A stretch of DNA of 9,284 nucleotides, taken from the NCBI GenBank assembly GCA_050943225.1, contig JBMNOT010000077.1, positions 1-9,284 of the forward strand, in the 5' to 3' direction. The position numbers were made by a program, and so were the translations under genes. Every line of letters begins with the position of its first letter. Position 1 is the stretch's first letter. Below, piece after piece: positions 6,289 to 9,284 of the stretch. This DNA is from SZUA-584 sp050943225. GTDB taxonomy: Bacteria > Bacillota > Clostridia > Christensenellales > SZUA-584. The notes under the pieces are model-generated. The model saw only the letters and a list, made by a program, of their open reading frames with translations. It was not told the DNA's origin and did no database searches.

Positions 6289-7202
6289 ACACCCGCGCCC
6301 AAAGTCCTGCCACAGAAATATTCACGCGGCGTCATGCGGCGGCAGCAGGGCGCCTGCATTTCTTCCACGCGCAACAGACCGTCACCCGTACCGATGACCA
6401 GACCGTTTTTGGCGTCCGCCTGTACGATGCGGCCCGGTTCCGCCTTGCCCGGCTCCACGCTGGCACGCCATATCTTGATGACCTCGCCGCCGATATGCGC
6501 GTACGCCCCCATCACCGGGTCCAGCGCGCGCACCAGGTTGCGTATCTCGCGGGCGGGCTTTGTCCAGTCGATACGCCCCAGCTCCTTGGACAGCGGCGGG
6601 AAATAGCTCGCCTGTTCGTTATCCTGCGGCGTGCGCGAAGCCGTGCCATCTAAGATGGCGGGCAGCGTTTCCGTCAGCAGTTTGGCGCCCACACGGGCCA
6701 GCTTTTCATACAGCTCGCCGCCTGTCGTATCGTCCTCTATCGGCACCTCGCGCATCGAGATGATGTCGCCGGTGTCCAGCCCCTCGTCCATATACATGAT
6801 GGTGACGCCCGTTTTCGTTTCGCCCTGTATGATGGCCCACTGGATGGGCGCAGCGCCGCGGTATTTGGGCAGCAGCGACGCATGCACGTTGATACAGCCC
6901 AGCGGGGGGATGTCCAATATCTCTTTGGACAAAATCTGCCCGAACGCCGCCGTCACGATAAGGTCGGGCCTTATCGCCTTAAGCGCCGCCACGCCTTCGG
7001 GCGACTTGATCCGCTGGTACTGCAGCACCGGTATGTCGTGCTCCTGCGCCAGCACCTTGACGGGCGGCGGCATCAGCTTATGACCGCGGCCGGCTTTTCG
7101 GTCCGGCTGGGTCACAACGGCCGCGATATCATAGCCGCCCTCTATTAACGCTTTCAGGCTGGGCACGGCAAATTCCGGCGTGCCCATGAATACAATTCTC
7201 AT
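6279..7202 (-). CDS. fmt: Methionyl-tRNA formyltransferase
   Basis: Fmt transfers a formyl group from 10-formyl-tetrahydrofolate to Met-tRNAfMet, making the initiator tRNA used in bacterial translation. The 307-residue protein starts MRIVFMGTPEFAVPSL, typical of the family. It has the folate-binding signature NVHASLLPKYRGAAPIQWA at 105-123 and GLDTGD at 141-146. N105, H107 and D143 correspond to the catalytic trio of formyltransferases. The C-terminal tRNA-binding domain begins near 205 (IDWTKPAREIRNLVRALDP). The extreme C-terminus is odd, with four cysteines at 286, 287, 297 and 306 where better-known homologues have few or none. The ATG at 7202 has GAGGAG (7208-7213) 5 bases upstream and shares ATGA with the def stop. 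The def-fmt pairing couples addition and removal of the formyl group. Confidence 0.97.
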   Translation of the reverse strand: MRIVFMGTPEFAVPSLKALIEGGYDIAAVVTQPDRKAGRGHKLMPPPVKVLAQEHDIPVLQYQRIKSPEGVAALKAIRPDLIVTAAFGQILSKEILDIPPLGCINVHASLLPKYRGAAPIQWAIIQGETKTGVTIMYMDEGLDTGDIISMREVPIEDDTTGGELYEKLARVGAKLLTETLPAILDGTASRTPQDNEQASYFPPLSKELGRIDWTKPAREIRNLVRALDPVMGAYAHIGGEVIKIWRASVEPGKAEPGRIVQADAKNGLVIGTGDGLLRVEEMQAPCCRRMTPREYFCGRTLGAGVCE

Positions 7203-7651
7203 TCGGTCTCCTCAATCATCTTATCTACAAAGAGTACGCCATCCAAATGGTCGATCTCGTGGCAGAACACCCGCGCCAGTATGCCGGTGATCTCCTCCTT
7301 GTGCCGCTTGCCCGCCCGGTCCAAATATGTGACGGTAATGGTTTCCGGCCGCTTCACCTTGCCACGCACGCCAGGCACCGACAGGCAGCCTTCCTCACCG
7401 ATCACCCCGCCGGACGATTTCAGTATGCGCGGGTTAATCAGCTCGTAGTATTTATCCTCAAATTCCACGATAGCGATACGGCGCAGCACGCCCACCTGCG
7501 GCGCAGCAAGGCCGACGCCCTGCGCCGCATGCAGCGTTTCCTTCATATCATCCAGCAGCGTCAGCACGTGCTTGTTGATGATCCTGACTTCGCGCAATAT
7601 TTTGCGGAGCTCCGGGTTATCTGCCCCCGTCACCAAGTCGCGTATCGCCAT
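7199..7651 (-). CDS. def: Peptide deformylase
   Basis: Peptide deformylase removes the N-formyl group from nascent proteins at the ribosome exit. It is a metal (Fe2+) hydrolase. The 150-residue product carries the three family motifs: GVGLAAPQVG at 45-54, EEGCLSVPG at 86-94 with metal ligand C89, and CHEIDHLDG at 130-138 with ligands H131 and H135 and catalytic E132. The first residue of motif 3 is Cys instead of the common Gln. I chose the ATG at 7651, not the in-frame ATG at 7666. The 7651 start gives the typical MAIRD beginning, and the SD GGAGG (7660-7664) sits 8 bases before it, partly within the upstream ATG. The gene lies 16 bp after priA, the only non-coding gap in the window. It overlaps fmt by 4 bp. 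Confidence 0.96.
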   Translation of the reverse strand: MAIRDLVTGADNPELRKILREVRIINKHVLTLLDDMKETLHAAQGVGLAAPQVGVLRRIAIVEFEDKYYELINPRILKSSGGVIGEEGCLSVPGVRGKVKRPETITVTYLDRAGKRHKEEITGILARVFCHEIDHLDGVLFVDKMIEETE

Positions 7652-7659
7652 ACTGTGTG

Positions 7660-7664
7660 CCTCC
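7660..7664 (-). promoter_or_regulatory. SD site that decides the def start
   Basis: GGAGG on the minus strand lies 8 bases before the ATG at 7651. It overlaps the other in-frame ATG (7664-7666), which has no SD of its own. This makes 7651 the likely start and removes five residues (MEAHS) from a longest-frame prediction. Confidence 0.75.
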
Positions 7665-7667
7665 ATG

Positions 7668-9284
7668 CTATATCATGCTCTGCGGATTGATCTCCATACC
7701 GAATGCGCAGTCTTTGTAACTTTTTGTATCCGTATAAATATATAATCTTTTGCGGAACTGCGCAAGCCGTTCGTCATTCAGCACTTTTATCAGTATGTGC
7801 CAGCGCGCGCGGCCCTGAATCCTGCTGATCGGCGCTTCGCTCGCGTCCAGCAGCAATATGTCTTTGCGGATATCTGCGAACTCGGCCTCGAGCCCTTCCG
7901 CGAAATTAAGACATGCCTCGCGGACTTTTTCCTCATCCTTACCGGTAAACACAAACCGGAAAAACACCGAATAGGGCGGCAGCAGCGCCTCGCGCCTTAT
8001 CCTCATCTCCTCGTTGAAAAAAGCGGTGAAATCGTGCTGCCGGGCAAACTCCACCGCGTAATGGTCCGGGCTGTACGTCTGCGCCACCACCTTGCCGGGA
8101 TCTTTCCGGCCCGCGCGCCCCGCCACCTGTTCCAAAAGCTGGAACGTTTTTTCTGGGCTGCGGTAATCCGGAATGTACAGCGAACTATCCGCCGATACCA
8201 CGCCTACCAGCGTCACATTGGCGAAATCCAGCCCCTTGGCGATCATCTGCGTGCCGACGAGTATATCCGCCTCGCCGTTCTTGAAAGCCTCGTAGATGCG
8301 CAGGTGCGCGTCCTTGCCCCGCGTGGTATCGAGGTCCATGCGCAGCACGCGCGCTTCCGGAAACAGCTCTTTGACCTGCGCTTCCACCTGCTGCGTGCCG
8401 ATGCCGTACTGCTTGAGATACGGCCGCCCGCACGACGGGCACACCGTACTTAAACGCCGGGTACGGCCGCAGTAGTGACACAGCAGCTTGCCCCGCGTTG
8501 CGTGATACGTCATCGTCACTTCGCAGTTGTCGCAGTATTCCACATATCCGCAGCCGCGGCACATCACGAACGCCGAATAGCCTCGCCGGTTAATAAACAG
8601 CATCACCTGCCGTTTATCCGCCAGCGCGCGGCTGATTTCATTATACAGCAGGCCGGAGAAAATGGTGCGGTTGCCCCTTATCACCTCGTTGCGCATGTCC
8701 ACGATCTCCACTTCGGGCAGCTTCAGGCCGAACAGGCGGTGCTTCATCTCGATCAGCGTATAGATGCCGTTCTTCGCTTTGATATAGCTCTCCACGGACG
8801 GCGTGGCCGAAGCCAAAAGCAAAGACGCCTTTTCGATGTTGGCGCGCATGCGGGCCACCTCGTGAGCGCTGTACCTGGGGTGCGTATCCGACTTATAGCT
8901 GCTCTCGTGCTCCTCGTCGATGATGATGACGCCGATATCCCGAAGCGGCGCGAACACCGCGCTGCGCGCGCCGATCACCACGCGCGCCTGGCCGGTGGCC
9001 ATGCGTTTCCATTCGTCGTAACGCTCGCCCGGCGTCAGCGTGGAATGATACACCGCGATTTCCGAGCCGATGCGCCGCTGGAACATCGCCACCAGCTGCG
9101 GAGTCAGCGATATCTCGGGCACCAGCACGATGGCGCTCTTGCCCTGCGCCAAAAAGTGGCGCACGATTTCGATGTAAACTTCCGTCTTGCCGCTGCCCGT
9201 TACGCCGTGCAGCAGGTATTTCCCGGGCGCGGAAACAACCGCATTTACCGCCGCGCACTGCTCGTCCGTCAGCACAAATTCCTC
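7668..9284 (-). CDS. priA: Primosomal helicase PriA, 5' end cut by window edge
   Basis: PriA is a 3'-5' superfamily 2 DNA helicase that recognises stalled forks and reloads the replisome. The frame is open through the right edge, so the true start lies outside; 538 residues are visible of a family length of about 730-830. Missing are the N-terminal 3'-DNA-binding and winged-helix domains. Visible, numbered from the edge: Walker A GVTGSGKTE at 27-35, Walker B DEEH at 123-126, SAT motif at 159-161, and a zinc region with eight cysteines in CxxC pairs (C242/C245, C251/C254, C269/C272, C282/C285). Motifs V and VI follow, as GTQMIAKGLDF at 344-354 and QVAGRAGR at 386-393. The end, INPQSM, is typical. 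A GTG at 9275 is internal (it encodes V in the frame EEFVLTDEQ) and should not be taken as the start. The gene probably begins this transcription block or continues it from coaBC. Confidence 0.97.
   Translation of the reverse strand, partial: EEFVLTDEQCAAVNAVVSAPGKYLLHGVTGSGKTEVYIEIVRHFLAQGKSAIVLVPEISLTPQLVAMFQRRIGSEIAVYHSTLTPGERYDEWKRMATGQARVVIGARSAVFAPLRDIGVIIIDEEHESSYKSDTHPRYSAHEVARMRANIEKASLLLASATPSVESYIKAKNGIYTLIEMKHRLFGLKLPEVEIVDMRNEVIRGNRTIFSGLLYNEISRALADKRQVMLFINRRGYSAFVMCRGCGYVEYCDNCEVTMTYHATRGKLLCHYCGRTRRLSTVCPSCGRPYLKQYGIGTQQVEAQVKELFPEARVLRMDLDTTRGKDAHLRIYEAFKNGEADILVGTQMIAKGLDFANVTLVGVVSADSSLYIPDYRSPEKTFQLLEQVAGRAGRKDPGKVVAQTYSPDHYAVEFARQHDFTAFFNEEMRIRREALLPPYSVFFRFVFTGKDEEKVREACLNFAEGLEAEFADIRKDILLLDASEAPISRIQGRARWHILIKVLNDERLAQFRKRLYIYTDTKSYKDCAFGMEINPQSMI
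7737..7765 (-). promoter_or_regulatory. Weak candidate promoter at the end of priA, upstream of def
   Basis: On the minus strand, TTGCGC (7760-7765, 3 of 6 matches to TTGACA) and TATATT (7737-7742, 5 of 6 to TATAAT) are 17 bases apart. They sit in a clearly AT-rich patch (about 7711-7750) of an otherwise GC-rich gene. A start near 7730 would give a leader of about 80 bases before def. The -35 is poor and the patch encodes Lys-, Tyr- and Ile-rich PriA sequence, so this is only a candidate. Confidence 0.25.

Noticed and set aside
5779..6606. Plus-strand open frame of 275 codons opposite rsmB and fmt
   Set aside because: Arg/Pro/Ala-rich product without motifs, antisense to two clear enzymes; a shadow of GC-rich codon use.
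8641..8646. TATAAT on the minus strand inside priA as a promoter -10
   Set aside because: The hexamer 17 bases upstream (GCACCA) does not resemble a -35, and no gene start lies close downstream.
9273..9275. GTG as a start of priA
   Set aside because: The frame stays open to the window edge (EEF before the V), and the N-terminal domains of PriA are missing, so this is an internal Val codon.
1..9284. A mobile element, CRISPR array, tRNA/rRNA gene, riboswitch or new defence-type system
   Set aside because: Coding genes fill the window almost without gap, all nine belong to known housekeeping families in a conserved order, and I saw no direct-repeat array, transposase or structured RNA.

Overview
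This window is a densely packed stretch of bacterial chromosome holding nine genes, all on the minus strand. The two end genes are cut by the window edges. Read in transcription order, from the right end to the left, they are priA (5' part missing), def, fmt, rsmB, rlmN, prpC, prkC, rsgA and rpe (3' end missing). As I know it, this order matches the conserved priA-def-fmt-rsmB-rlmN-prpC-prkC-rsgA-rpe block of Bacillota, for example the Bacillus subtilis yloI-thiN region. The DNA is GC-rich, the kinase carries PASTA repeats, and Shine-Dalgarno (SD) sites are purine-rich. I infer a GC-rich member of the Clostridia, possibly gut-associated; genus or family cannot be fixed from this sequence alone.

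Region by region: 7668-9284 is the helicase core, zinc region and C-terminus of the replication-restart helicase PriA. Positions 7199-7651 and 6279-7202 hold the peptide deformylase and methionyl-tRNA formyltransferase pair, which put on and take off the N-formyl group of initiator Met. Positions 5026-6288 (RsmB) and 4025-5029 (RlmN) are RNA methyltransferases that act on 16S rRNA, and on 23S rRNA and tRNA. Positions 3303-4028 (PrpC phosphatase) and 1471-3306 (PrkC, a membrane Ser/Thr kinase with three PASTA repeats) form an opposing signalling pair. Positions 579-1490 (RsgA) encode a ribosome-maturation GTPase, a class reported to be a PrkC target in other Bacillota. Positions 1-586 are ribulose-phosphate 3-epimerase of the pentose phosphate pathway.

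The genes are almost continuous: seven of the eight junctions overlap (4 to 20 bp), and the only gap is 16 bp between priA and def. There is therefore no room for ordinary intergenic promoters or terminators, and the block is probably transcribed and translated in a coupled way. Two AT-rich patches inside coding sequence, near the end of priA and inside rlmN, look like possible internal promoters.

I found no mobile element, CRISPR array, RNA gene or new defence-type system; this is an ordinary core-genome region. The most interesting detail is in PrkC. The activation-loop threonine cluster typical of this kinase family is replaced by an acidic stretch, and the first glycine of its nucleotide-binding loop is an aspartate. 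Other points worth a look are a cysteine cluster at the C-terminus of Fmt, an extra domain after the PASTA repeats, and start-codon choices for def, rsgA and rsmB.
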